DNA of 64,000 nt, from contig OZ038387.1 in NCBI GenBank assembly GCA_964036045.1, forward strand, positions 58,994,427 through 59,058,426, written 5' to 3'. The position numbers and the translations under genes are program-made. Positions 12,225 through 24,605 of the stretch are shown here, one piece after another. The notes beneath the pieces were generated by a model. The model made no database searches. It saw only the letters and a list, made by a program, of their open reading frames with translations, and was not told the origin of the DNA. The DNA is from Eutreptiella sp. 'Long Island Sound 2002'. Taxonomy: Eukaryota; Euglenozoa; Euglenophyceae; Eutreptiales; Eutreptiaceae. The stretch's first letter is position 1, and each line of letters starts with the position of its first letter.

Positions 12225-14206
12225 CTGCCGGACATGCACATGCGCATATGCCCCCCTCTGCCGACCACGGAGGCCTGCACACACACGCACATGTACACGC
12301 GCGCGCGATGGGAACTGCAACAAACTATCCCCCCCCCCCCCGTGTACAAGCTACGCCAAAGTACCAAATTAATACGGTCCCTACGCCTACTGTAGCTTGG
12401 ACAAGGCCGGAGCTTATGCGCAACAGATACAACTACGTGGCAAATTTGTCATCAAAGCCATGTCTTATGTGGCTGCACTACTTTTGGTACCAAATTAAAA
12501 TTAGGTGCCAAATTAATACCGTCCCCACGCCTGCTGTAGCTTGGACAAGGGCGTGGCTTATACAGGGGGGGGGGGGGGGGTAACAGCAAAGGGGAAAGAC
12601 AAGAAAACTCCTCAAGACAACACATGCACAACAGTGGTCCTGGGCGTGGTGTTTGTTGTCAGGTGCCTGTTGGAAACAATTAGCCGTGGCACACACTAGG
12701 CACCTTTCCATCAAAGAAGCCAAGCCACCAGTCCTCAATGTCGAGTAGGGCGCAGTCAGTCCAGCAGATTTCGAGGCTCTATGTAAACCCTATTTGTCTC
12801 CTTCCATTACCCCAGCACCCCCTCCCTCACCAAAATGTCCACTGAATCTAACTTGCCCAGGACACAGAAGGGGAGGGGGCCGGGGGCGGGGGCAGTCGCA
12901 GTGATCAAGCGAGCAGGTGCATCCAGATCATGTCTGGTACGGACGGGTCCAAACACCCGGGCGTGACTGCAGACCAGGAACAGAACACATAGAATGGACG
13001 CAGACAAGAGCCAGCGAGATCAGGTTCGCTGCGACCTCTGGAATACAGGCATAGAGGAGAGCCTCAGTCCCAATCCGTCACTAAAAACGGGAGTAAACCG
13101 GGAAAGAGACCGCGCAAGAGACCAAGAGAAAGCCTCCAACGCAAAACCAAAACCACACAGGCAATGGAAAAGGCAGGCGAAAGCAGAGGCGAAACCAGGC
13201 AAAGCCAGGCAAAACCAGGGAAAATCCAGAACAGGCATCCGAAAAGGGTATTGTAATTTGACCAAAATGTTGTTGGCAAATGGGTGGCCAATCGGACACG
13301 GTGGCCAAAGGAAGTGAGCATGTGGCAATGCGAGCGTCCGATCCAAGTCCATGGCCCGAAAAAAACCGAAGGCCACCCACAACGGCTTCTGATCCCTACA
13401 AAATTTAGTGGGAGGAGGTTGTGTGCAGGGGAGGCCTGAGAAGATGAAAAAATGACCCCCGGCACTGAAGGGCTTTAGAAGATGAGGGAAGAGGGCAGAG
13501 GACGATTGAAGAGGAGGGAGCAGAATGTAAGAGGCTGGAAGTTGATGGATGTAGTGGTACGACGATGGAAGAATTTGGGATGATGGAAGAGGAGTTGGAG
13601 GAGCCAGGTTTTCTATTGTGATTGAACTGGAGAGACAAAACAAACACCGTTGTCTGCAGCATGAGGAGGGCACAGGGGGACACAGGGGGGCCAGCTGAAC
13701 CCAATTCCCATCCATTTGCATGTGTAGCGCCCAGTTGTCAGGTTTTCCGATTTAGCCCTGAGTTTCTTACCACCTGATCCTCATTTGTTTCATTTCAGCC
13801 TAGTTTTGCTTGTTTTTCCCCAGTTTTTCCTGACGCTTCCTGATTTTGCCCTGGTTCTTCCCCCATTTCTCGCCTAACCACCAAACATAACACTTTGCCC
13901 ACAGTCCGCTAATGGAAACACCAGGCCATTTACTGGCCAATGCAAAAGCATCGCCACTCGCTAATGCTCACCAACGTTTTGGCGGCCATTAAGGCCTGCA
14001 GGAGGAAGTCCAAGAGTCGCAATGTAGAGCCAAGCCCGACGGATACCCATCAGACACTGCACTGTAGGCCGTAAGGAGATGAGACAAGCCATCATACACG
14101 GGGTGAGGGGTGGCTTTGGATCAAGGGGTGGGGGAGCTTAGACCCTGGGGTGAGGGGGGCGGGCTCATCGTGTACGTTGTCCACACATTCAACGCAAGGC
14201 TGCCAC
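12225..14206 (-). other. Inferred intron of the alveolin gene
   Basis: About 1.98 kb between donor CAG|GTGGCA (14207/14206) and acceptor ccggcag|ATC (12225/12224). Both sites are in phase 0, so the joined frame stays open. A competing in-frame pair is CAAG|GTCC with tgtgcag|GCC. The stretch contains a poly-C run (12329-12341), a poly-G run (12565-12580), the 57-bp direct repeat at 12361-12561, and an A-rich, lysine-coding repetitive patch (about 13090-13240). I saw no gene in it. Confidence 0.5.
12361..12561. repeat. 57-bp direct repeat pair (12361-12417, 12505-12561)
   Basis: The two copies share the order gt-cc-aaattaatac, then cggtccc/cgtcccc, then tgtagcttggacaagg and gcttat, with a handful of substitutions. 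They are separated by 87 bp, and the second copy runs directly into a poly-G tract. They lie inside the inferred alveolin intron. Origin unknown. Confidence 0.75.
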
Positions 14207-15268
14207 CTGCTCTGGACCTTGCACTTCCACGATCTGTTCCACAATGTGCTCCACAGTGTGCTCCATGGGTACGGGCACCTTCACTTCGTACGGGACGTCA
14301 ATTACCACCTCCCTCTCTTTGATCACCTCCTTGGGGACTTTGACAACCGTTTCCACCGGATAGGGAACGTCCACCCGAATAGGTACTTTAACAGGTACTT
14401 GAACAGGTACTTCAACCTCAACGGGCACGCGTGTCTCAACTGCCCGCGTAGGTTTGTGACCAACAACACGCGAAGATCCATGACGAACAGCGCCGCCTTC
14501 TACAATGGGTGCACCAAAATACTTCCCGTCGATGACTCCGTCTGCAGCGTCCAAAGCCCGAGCCGTGCTGGAGCGCAGGCGACTGCCTGCGTAAGTGCCA
14601 CCGGCAAGACGGCGACCATAGACGCTTCCCACTTTGGAACGAGCCTCATCGGCAGAAAGCAGCCCCCTGCTGCGATATGCACCGCTTTCGACAATAGGGC
14701 GACCGAAATACTTTCCGTCGATGACTCCGTCCGCGGCATCCAAAGCCCTGGCAGCGGAACTTGTACGGGCAGAACGCAGTCCACTGCTGCGATATGCACC
14801 GCTTTCGACAATAGGGCGACCGTAATACTTTCCGTCGATGACTCCGTCCGCGGCATCCAAAGCCCTGGCAGCGGAACTTGTACGGGCAGAACGCAGTCCA
14901 CTGCTGCGATATGCACCGCTTTCGACAATAGGGCGACCGTAATACTTTCCGTCGATGACTCCGTCCGCGGCATCCAAAGCCCTGGCAGCGGAACTTGTAC
15001 CGGCAGAACGCAGCCCCCTGCTGCCATGTGCACTGCTTTCGACAATAGGGCGACCGTAATACTTTCCGTCGATGACTCCGTCCGCGGCATCCAAAGCCCT
15101 GGCAGCGGAACTTGTACCGGCAGAACGCAACCGGCTGCTGCGATACGCACTGCTTTCGACAATAGGGCGACCGAAATACTTCCCGTCGATTACCCCATCT
15201 GCAGCGTCCAGAGCCCTGGCAGCCGAACTTTGAGGCTTTCCGCCCACGACTCGACTTGAGATTGGCAT
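14207..15268 (-). CDS. Alveolin, first coding exon with 39-residue DAADG repeats
   Basis: The exon starts at ATG 15268 (MPISSRVVGGKPQ) and encodes six units containing RALDAADGVIDGK followed by Y-F/Y-GRPIVE; four consecutive units are almost exactly 39 residues (117 bp) apart. After the last unit the sequence turns into alveolin-type Val/Pro/Glu repeats (PVEVEVPVQVPVKVPI, then VEHIVEQIVEV). The open frame ends at 14189, but a donor CAG|GTGGCA at 14207 keeps phase with the second exon; the joined protein would be about 701 residues. The start is favoured by a strong acceptor just upstream and by the absence of protein-like sequence before it. The near-identity of the middle repeats suggests recent unequal exchange. 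The role of the DAADG repeat is unknown; it may be a lineage-specific extension of the cortical filament protein. Confidence 0.75.
14515..15232 (-). repeat. 117-bp coding tandem repeat (six units)
   Basis: The DNA unit encodes 39 residues from one YxGRPIVE to the next. The two most similar units (around 14770-15000) differ by very few bases, while the outer units, especially the one nearest 14530, are diverged and spaced differently. The repeat lies entirely within the alveolin coding sequence. Confidence 0.9.
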
Positions 15269-15290
15269 GTTACTGGGGGAAAAAAAAATT
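15269..15290 (-). promoter_or_regulatory. Splice acceptor immediately before the alveolin ATG
   Basis: On the minus strand a run of T and C (nine T, four C) ends in CAG, followed by TAAC and then the ATG. It is the best polypyrimidine-AG I saw near this gene. It can be the end of a 5' leader intron or a trans-splicing acceptor for a spliced leader; the sequence alone does not decide. Confidence 0.6.
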
Positions 15291-18200
15291 GTAGAACCTT
15301 TCCCCTTTGATTAAACCTTTCGTAGAGTAATGCTTTGCAAAGTTAAAACTTGCGTTTTCCCAAAGGGTTCGATACGTTCGTGCCATCCACTCGCATGGGC
15401 GAGCGGAGCTCATGTAGGGGTCGGCGGACTTTCAATGTAGGCGCAGAAAGGGTCAATAGAGCGACTTGGCTAGACCACTCCTCCCCCAAAAAGGGCTCGA
15501 TTGACAGGAGACCCCAAAACGAACCCAGGAACTTCCGTGGTCTCAATGGAAGGCAGTGGGGGAAGGGGCAGGCTGGCGGGAGAATGGTGGCGGAAGGCGG
15601 GGGGGGGGGGAGGTTTCAGGGGGCAGAACATTCAGGAGGTTGGAGGGGAGAGGGCACTTTCTTCAGGTTAGGGCCGGGGTTAGTCTCTTCCTAATTCCTA
15701 ATTCTAACCCTCACCCTAAGGGTAACAAGGGTACCGGGGATCGGTGGCAGGCTTGTATGCCCACAGGCTGGGGAGAATCATAAATTGTATCATTCGAATA
15801 ACATGCAATGGACATGCATAAATGAAAGACATTCTTGTGGTCGGCCGGTGTTGACAAATTTTCTACTGGCGCCTTTGATGTCAACGGAAGTAATGGTCAA
15901 ACATTTTCAATTGGGCCCTTTTCCCATAATCCCCCCCTCCCCAAATTTTTTCGGGGGCTCTATTGAACCCCTCCCTACAACGAAAGTTTGACTTCCCCAG
16001 CTCAATTCGAATTTACTTTTGGCAGATTCATGTAGATATAGCCATGGCATGAAACAGAACACAGCTCATGAATAGTTCCCCTTGGTTTCCCAAGAACGTC
16101 ACGCCACAGGGACAATTTCCCATTCAAAGGGGCTCCCAGTGCAGTCTGTGGCGTTTGGGAAGCGGTTGAAGCAGGACTTCCCAGTCTTGCCGATTTTCTC
16201 TGGGTTGTTTCCAAAAGATACATAAAAAAATAGTTGTTGACACATGCATTTTTTTGGAAATTTTTTTGGAAATTTTTTGGAAAGTGTTGGTACAGGTGTA
16301 CCTTGGTTTGGAGTGCCTGGGTGAGGTCCCGGCATTTGTGAATCCACCATTGTTTTTGCCTGCACATGTATTGCACATGTGATGCATGCCATAGTGCTGT
16401 GTGTGGCAGTAACGCCATGAGCCATTGGCACCTTTGTATTTGGATGACCATGCCATGCAGCAGCTGCAACAGAGGAACTCACGTCTGTAAACCTGGATGC
16501 GATAACAGTATGACGACAGCCCAGATGAGTTGTATATTGAGAGCACGTATCTCTTTGCCTCAGTGTGATGGCCCTACTGCTCAGCCAGGCTGGCATACAA
16601 CGTCGCCCACCTGGATTATAACACCAACCAATATATGTTCACCATAGGAGCACAGCGTCAACACAATACATGTACCAAAACAAGGTACAAAACAACATTA
16701 AAACATGTTCTGGGGGCGGGTTGCATTCGGGGGCATTGCTAGGCGCCATTGAACACTTTCACCCCCAAACACCCAAAAAGCACCTAGCACCCAGAAAAAT
16801 GCAAACAACAGTATGTACATGTAGCACTTGTCATAATCAAAATGTGGTGTCTTGTCAACATTGAAAACATGTTTCACAGAGATTGAATTTGGTGTAGTGC
16901 AGTAGCGCACAACAATCTGTACCAACAGCTTCATGTTCTCTATTTCTCTCTTCTTAGACCTTTTTCTCAGACAAATTATGGAGTTTGATAGCAAAGGAGC
17001 ATGGCTAATGCACATTGAAGAATTACTAAGATGGGCAACACTAATTGAGCTACCACCCCCTTTCCCCTGTGGGCATCTTGCTAGATCGACCAGCCAACCT
17101 TCCCATTAGATTTGGATGGCCTGAAGGCAGGCGTCCCCAGGCCTTGGTGTCCATTGCTACATGGGATGAGCATCCCAGCCCCTCCTCACTGCAGCCCTGG
17201 TTGCAGAGGGCACATGACATAGGCTCCAATCTGGCCTCTGGTTCGCAGTGCCACATCGGCTTTTGCTATTTTACAAAGCGGAAAGAAATCAAAATTAGCT
17301 GTGTAAAAACTGCATGCGCTGGACCCCTCAACCTCGACCAAAACCCCTTTCATACCCTATTCACATAAAATCCAAAGAAAAGAATTAACCTCATTTTGCA
17401 ACCCAAAAAACCCTTGTAACTTCTAGGAAAAGGCCAAAAATAGTTGCCAACATACAAAACTTTGCACTGTGCGAGCACTGCACGAACGAGGATAGCCCCG
17501 AATTGCCCACAGCATGGAGGGTTACCACCACAAATTTCGAACAAGTTTGCTTGTGTAGCCCTGGCAGCGTCAACTGGTCTACTTTTCTTGACCTCTGTGG
17601 TTCAAGTTGCTCCAACTCTGCATGACTTCTGTCATTCGAGATGCAACTTCCAGCCTTGAAACCTTCCAGCCTGGGAAGGGAGAGATGTTCAACAACAGTT
17701 TGGCGCCATTGCTGGTATTATCAAAGAGGCTCAGGGTGGCATTTTGACACGGCTGTGCCCAGGCGGTTGCAACCGGCAGGAACTCGACTTGCAGGCATAC
17801 TGCAAACCCTCAACAGAGCTACAAGGGTCACATCAGCGTACAATTCTGTTCTGCGTTGTATGTTCTTTGGCGTGGGAAGCTTGTATAGGAAGCGTCTCTC
17901 GATAATCCCACGAGCAATTCCCAAGGGGAAATGCCTGGTGGAATGCCAGCAGAGGTTTTCCTTGTTGCTGGAGTAGAAATTCTGTCGGAAAGGTGCAACC
18001 ACCCACCGAAAGATGTCAGCAACGTAGTGACCAAAAACCACGACAAAATGGCCTTCCTTCTTTGGCCAACCCTGGCAATGTTGCAGACCTGCACATTTTC
18101 CTGTGTCAATTCGGCGGTGCCGACATGTGACAGGCAGAGCTTGTCAAAACCAAGATTCCAGGGCGGAAAAGGGAAGCCAAGGTGCGGATACTTCCAGAAG

Positions 18201-19620
18201 CTTGCGCCGAACTAGCACCGTGGCTGCTGCCACAGCATTACAGTCAAAGGATCAAATAAGAGCCCATGTGTTGTCCCAGAGCAGGAAATCCAAATCAATT
18301 TCGAATAGGCAATTAGATGGTTGTCCATCCATATCAGAATATACCCAGGGCACACCACTTTGCACTTTGCAGATAACATATCATGTACCGTCCTCATAGA
18401 TCTGGATCTTGACCTGGCCATGACCCTTCGCCTGTCAACCCATCGCTTGTGGGACCTCTGATTGCCCCCCAGCCCCCCCCAACATGGAAAACAAAAAGAA
18501 CTGTCGGCCCTTCCCTTTGGCGCCGTCTTCCGAGGAGACAGTAATTGTCGCCACGGGCTGCCTTTGTCAGGACTGTTCAACACTATGGCCACCCACTGGT
18601 ACGCCTGGCAGTGCGAGTGGTCACGTTCTTGTGCGTGCCAGGCCCCCCCTGCCTGGACACCCTTGAGAGCATCCACTCCCCCCGCCCGCTCTGCAGGCCT
18701 GCATACCCCTTCCGGTAAATGTCAGCTTAGCTTGCAGCGTCGGGGCTCCCCTGGAGTTGCCGCCTGACCATGAGCGGCGGCGAAGAGAATCTTCCTGGCT
18801 TCCATAGAAACGGCAGGACAAATACGGTCCCTGAGGGGGAGGGGGGGCGCGGGAGTCATTGAAATGATCGTTGTAAATTTCGCGGACGGTCCCAAGATAC
18901 AGTGCCAGTGATGAGGGTCGAGTTTGCTCAGGTCCAGCCTTCAGGATCCGCAGCTCCTCCCTCGTTGCACACAGCACCAGGGCTTTGCCCTACACAGCAA
19001 CCCTGGACACTAAACTTCGTACCCCACTCACGCATTGGGACGCTTTTTGGGCGCAACATCCTTCGACTCCTCACCAGATATTTAGCCTCCCTTCGTGGAC
19101 AGACCCATCAAGAAATGGCTAAATAGCAACAAGGCAAATGCGCACATGCAAACGATTGCAGAAAACATCATCAGTCACCTTTCCACACCCTGATTTTGCA
19201 CCGAAGGCGCTCAGAGAGAGAAACCCCCCCCGTGGGAAATTTCGCGGACGCTGTTGAAATTGCGGGACTAACTTCGCGGTGCAGTGAACACCAAAGTTCC
19301 CACGTGAACCTGACCCTACTCGACACCCCTCCCTTGTAGCTTGCCCACAACCCATAGAAACGTCAACCTCTTGAATGGGACGTCTTTGCCGGTCACAATG
19401 CTTGAATATGATAGCATGGCTTGGATAGAAACAAAGAAAACAACCGCAACTGAACTCAACTCAGGTTGTCCGTCTGCGTCCAGCCACTTGAGAAGATTCC
19501 ACAACAAACGTGGCCTGTGATGGTGAGACTAAAATGGCAGAGACAAACCGACAAAGGGCAGGTGGCAGCCCCACTGCCCCCGAGCAATTCAAATAACTTG
19601 ATAAATATATTGAGGCGTGA

Positions 19621-19732
19621 TAGTGTTTCGGGGGCATAGCGTTTCGGGGGCAGAGTGTTCCGGGGGCACAGTGTTCTGGGGGCATAGTGTTTCGGGGGCA
19701 TAGCGTTTCGGGGGCACAGTGTTTCGGGGGCA
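19621..19732. repeat. 16-bp minisatellite, seven units
   Basis: Seven contiguous units of the form (t/c/g)ag(t/c)gttycgggggca, with one or two substitutions each, followed directly by a T run and the poly-G tract 19746-19757. There are no spacers between units. Confidence 0.9.
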
Positions 19733-22141
19733 TAGTCTTTTTTTTGGGGGGGGGGGGTACTGTTTCGGCGGTATGCACTTGGTTTCCCTTTTATGGTGAC
19801 AGGACGCAATATTCCATCCTCAGCACCAAACTCGGAGCAGCCAAAGGGGGGTCTAGTGAAGGTTCTGGTGGGTGTATCCGGGGAGAACGGGATGAATGCG
19901 CCGGTGACAGAACTGCACTTGGGTCGCGGGCGGGTCTCGGAAGTTTGGTGTTGTTGTCTTGCAAGAGTCGTCGAAGCCGTCGAATGTGTGTGCCAGCCAG
20001 AAAAGCCCAGCCCTGGACTTGCATTGCGATGGAATGCACGTTGGCAACGGACCTCACCTCGGTCACTCCCTCTGGCGCCTTGCCCCCAGCAGTTCGATGC
20101 CATTTTCCCCAACTGAGCCCTACGTCTTGACATTTATGTCGCTGTTTGCGTTTCTTGCGAAAAGACTGTGGGTGTGCAAAGTTCATGACTATCCCCTGCG
20201 CACGGGTCGTATGGACTGCACTGGGGACCTGCCAGGTCCAGTGGGTCACACCCTAATTCAACAAAAAGGAAGAAAAGAAAAGAAAAGCGAGTGACCACAC
20301 TCATATTCAGGTGGTAAACGACGGCGGTCAGGCGGTGGCCAACGGCAGTCAGAGGGCAGCCAAATGCCGTTGGACGGTAACGGACGGCGGTTGAAGATGT
20401 TTTGGGTGCTCCCTCAGGGCGCTCCGTTGCGCAAAGGAAAAAAAGAACAAAGACATTTGATAAAGGAGCACCCTGCATTCATGTGACGTACACTGCCTGA
20501 ACATGGGCCACAACATCTTCAATGCTGTCTACACAAAACCAGGCAGATCCAAAAGAGACTGGCAATGTGTTTGTGCCTTGTATTTCCGACACAGGATACT
20601 CTTCCATAATGCCCTTCCGAAAACCTGGGAATACGATGTGGGAAATGGTGAAGTGTGATTCGTGCGCAGCTCTTTTTGAGGTCTGGTGGGAGGTGAGGGC
20701 CCTACCAATGAATGGGTCAGACAATGGACTCCAAAATCTGGACTGGATGCATCCGTGCGACCCCGGGGAAATTCAGGGAATGAAGTTAACTCAGGAAGGA
20801 AAACAGAAACACTGCTCTTGTTTAATGATGACTCGAAGGCGATCAAATTCCTAATGCGCCCCTTCACCGATGCTTCAGCACCACAAAGTGGCAAAAGGAG
20901 GAGGGGGGGCACAGCAGTCTGCATGAAATGGTCAGTTACTGCGTGGCATTCCACTTTTGGGAAGGTCCCACGCAGCACAAAGGTCAGCCGATGAGAAATG
21001 AGACTTCTACGGGATTGGCAGGGCAGCGGCAGTGGCAAGGCGGTGTCTAAAGAGCCGGCGGCGAGCAGAGGCTGAGATTCCGAGCAGTGATAGGGATACG
21101 ACGGAGAATTGATCACCAGACTGAAATGGAAGCTGATACAATCCCGCTCCAACATTTCTGCACCACTGTGGGGAGCGTCACAGCTTCAATCGTCGATGAA
21201 GTCACACACGCCTCATTTCGCTGCCCGTTGCTGTGAACGGGTCCTTGGCCTTTGTAGACTGCAGAAACGAAACACGGTGCAGGCCCTGGGGTGTTGGAGC
21301 GTTTCGTCATTCGTGGTGGGGTTGCTCTCGGCCGACGAGCCTAACACAAAAACACCCTCACCCCCGGCTGAGTGCAAGAGCGCCCGTCCAGGCGAAGTTT
21401 CACCGTGTCGAAAGCGAGTATGCGAAAGCCGTTTCATATCGTTTTGCGCTTTTACACTGCGTGCTCCGCTCTCTACCGTCAGCTTTCGTCCGTCTGTTGT
21501 CCACAATGCTTGCGAACTACGCATGGGCGCCCATCAGCGCGCACTCAGAGCTCCGAAGACGCCACAAGGAAATGGTCGTGCATGCCCGGTCTCTCCGTGC
21601 CCATCCATGCCATGAAACACCTTGTGGCAGCTGGCACAAAGGGGCAACGGGGAGGTGGCCTGCACGGCTGGTGCCACACGCGATGTGGCTGGCTGCAAGA
21701 GGAAACCGACGTCCGAGAACTGCTTTGGCTGTGGCACTGAGGTGTGCCCCCGGTACACAATGCCCCCGGACCACAATGCCGGGATTTGTCACTGGGTATT
21801 TGTCGCCGTTGCTAGAGCTCGCAGGTGTGTGCCATCCCTGCTTCCTCAGTCGGGCCCATTGCGCCCGCTGCACCCGAGCACTTGTGGGGCAGAGGCCCAC
21901 TATGTGCGCACGCTTTCCAATTTCTGCCGCCTGGCTCCAGGCCCAATATGTATAGCCGTTGCGGCATATCTGCCATGATGGAAGTCTCAGTGCTGTAGCC
22001 AACGTCCAATCTGGTAGTACCCAAAGGAATGTGCCTGCCAGTGCATTGTTGCGTGCATCGAATGCGATTCGTTCCAAAACTCGGACAACATCACGCAGGT
22101 TGGCAGACAGGCATACGGGCAAGCAGGTGGGCGTGCACACC

Positions 22142-22143
22142 CG

Positions 22144-22175
<32 letters not shown>

Positions 22176-22187
22176 CACGCACGCACG
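22142..22187. repeat. GCAG/GCAC tetranucleotide microsatellite
   Basis: About nine GCAG units followed by GCAC units. Simple sequence; no coding meaning is inferred. Confidence 0.9.
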
Positions 22188-24218
22188 AAGCCACGGACTG
22201 GTAAGTCTGCCGCGCGGTGGTTGCAACACGGGCAGGTTCATCGGGGGTTCATTGGGACCTCCACCCGGTTGTCCTGCGGTGTCGTCGGGTTCCGTTTGTT
22301 TGCCTATTTGCCACTTCGATTCCCACGGCCATGTTGGTCGGCAAGGGCCATCGAAGGAAACAGACCGCCGGACAGGCCGGCAGGCATTACGCACGATCAT
22401 GGAAAACAAAGAACCCCAGACGCAACACGCAAACAATAAATGTCCACCGCCATGCACATCAATGACCTCGGTGTGCTTTCCCTTCCGGACTTGGGCTTGG
22501 GCTTGGGCTTGGATTGTTTCTGGGGCTTGGGCTTAGACAGGGGCTGCAAAACGTGCCACGAGCGATGCGTTGAGCAGGGGCGGGTCATTGAGGGCAGCCT
22601 GCCGGATGTGGTGGGTCATCGAGTGCTTTGGAGGTGGTGCGACGGTACGCTTGGGTCAGCAGCCCTCGGGCCTCTACTGTCGTCCCTTGGGGACGGAGTG
22701 TTTACGGTCTCTGCTCGTCTTCTGCGCTTTTGAGTTTTCGTGTGTGGGAGCGGCACGGTCTCACATAGTGCCCCCTTGGCGTCCACCGCGCTTACGATCG
22801 GGTCGCGCACGACGGATACCGGCATGCGATAGGACCACGAAGATCGGGTCGGAAGATTGCGGGACCACATGGGCAAGGCCATTTGGGGGAAAGGGGACGG
22901 CCCTGTTACCCACAGGAGGTGCGCTGCAATTGTCAGACCCTTCTCACGTTTTGCCTTCCTGAACGACCAGTGCCACAACACGGGACGGATCACAAAGGCT
23001 TCCAGACCAAATGTTGAGCAACGCCGGAACGGCTTCATGGGTCTCTAGACTCAGCAGGAAGGTCTCACAACAACTGATTGGCCGTCATCTGTAGTGCGAC
23101 GGTAGTCGGCGCACGACCTCTGGAGGTGGCACCACTCGCCGCTGATTCGGTGCGTCGGCCCATGAATATTTGTGACAAGTACCAGAAGACCTTCACATGT
23201 AAAGCTGGCACCCGGTCACAGTGAAGGTAGAATTGTAAACTCTGTTTGTTGAAATAGCTCCGTGGCCCCAATGAAAATACCAGAAGCCTGGTAGACCAAG
23301 GGATTGCTGTCACAGAAAATGTTGCCTTGAGATCTGGAGGAATCTTGAGAAAAATTTCCCAAACCAGGCTACAATGTGTAGGGGCTTATTCTGTGTAAAC
23401 ATGCGAAAAGCCACAATGCTCTAGAAAACGGAGGTGAAAATAGTAAATCGAGTGCGAAAAAAGCCTAAGGGTAACGTTTTTTGCGTCTAACTTTCTTTTT
23501 GCGTTAAATCGTGTAAACGTTCAAAAAAGTGAACCAACCAGGAAAAGAAAGCGTAATTCGTGTAGCTTCTTTTTTACCCGAAAACTTTCAAAAAGTGAAG
23601 AAGGTGGAGGCAACAGGGGTGTGTACACCTGCCGGTTCCGTACCGTCTGGGAAAAGGAAATGGCGACGTGACCCCTGCCGTATCGCGAGAAGCTGACTTT
23701 CTTAAAAGCTTACACGACTTAATGCAGAGAGAAAAATACCCGACTTGCAGCCCCTCCACTTACGACTTTCTTTTTGCACTCGAGTTAACGCAGAAATGTC
23801 ACACCTTACAGCATACACAAAAAAAGGAGCAAGTAGGTTGGCCCTGCTTCGGCGAGGAGGTATCTGTTGTAGGGTGCATTACATCATTGCATTTGGTGGC
23901 CGACCCCACGAGGCACTTGCCTTTCGCAATCACGACGGCAATGGTGTTGCGATGCCAAAAACAGCGGCTCCAGGATGTGGTGCAACGTGCTTAGCCATGG
24001 GCACATGGCCCATAGCCCAAAAGAGTCACCGCAAGCTGGATACAAAGACCGCATTTTGCCTCTTCTTTGCACTGTTGCATCCACCCAAGTTTGGGTATAT
24101 CTTTCGATTTCTCTGGTGGTTTTGTACCGCCACTTTTTGCTGCTCAAACACTTTTTCGCTTGGACTCTTTTGCTGCTTTTGCTCCCCGCATGCTCTATTC
24201 GAAATCTCATCCAAATGC

Positions 24219-24605
24219 TCAGTGGTTAAATGGGCAAGGGCTTGGAAACTCACTCCCGCAACCTGCACTGCAGAGGCCGACCTGACGTGCAGCGCTCTTC
24301 TTTGCCGGTGCATCCTTGACCTTTTGCGGACTCTTACTTTGCTTCGGAGCCGCAGCGGCTGGTCGCGTCTTGACTTCCACAGAAGGCTTCGCGGTGGGGG
24401 GCGTCTGACGTTTGGGTGGGGATGCGACCTTCCCCAAAGTCGCGACTTGTGGTCGAGTTTGGAGTGGTGGCGTTCGCAGTGTCGGGGGCGTCTGCTGCTT
24501 TGGCGGAGTCACGATTTTTTGCGGCGTCTGTAGCTTCTGCGGAGGCTCACTGCGGTGAGGACTGGCAGTAGGGAGTGAGCGCATCACTTGGCTCTGCGGC
24601 ATCAA
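24219..24605 (-). CDS. Pro/Lys-rich basic ORF (possible first exon)
   Basis: Starts at ATG 24605 and encodes 128 residues. Residues about 18-105 are built of Pro-Pro-Lys, Gln-Thr-Pro-Pro and Ser-Pro-Gln-Lys units, a composition like the disordered tails of nuclear or histone H1-like proteins; there is no folded domain. The basic region ends near a possible donor (CAG|GTCGGC, about 24285), after which the sequence turns Cys-rich and unlike the rest, so it may be the first exon of a longer gene. The opposite strand is also open here, and the low-complexity composition makes a chance frame possible. Function unknown. Confidence 0.3.
   Translation of the reverse strand: MMPQSQVMRSLPTASPHRSEPPQKLQTPQKIVTPPKQQTPPTLRTPPLQTRPQVATLGKVASPPKRQTPPTAKPSVEVKTRPAAAAPKQSKSPQKVKDAPAKKSAARQVGLCSAGCGSEFPSPCPFNH

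Larger units (their letters stand above)
15291..24218. other. Gene-poor stretch with simple repeats
   Basis: No gene supported. It contains poly-G runs (15599-15610, 19746-19757), a 16-bp minisatellite (19621-19732), a GCAG tetranucleotide run (22142-22187), and a GGGCTT hexamer run (about 22490-22530). Long frames at 21233-21955 (plus) and 22194-21517 (minus) overlap each other and show no domain. Confidence 0.5.

Noticed and set aside
19621-19732. Regular 16-bp repeats, as in a CRISPR array
   Set aside because: Units are contiguous with no unique spacers; this is a minisatellite in a eukaryotic genome.
20522-20854. VPCISDTG in a plus-strand frame, like the Frag1/DRAM family motif
   Set aside because: No transmembrane segments follow; a single short match is expected by chance.
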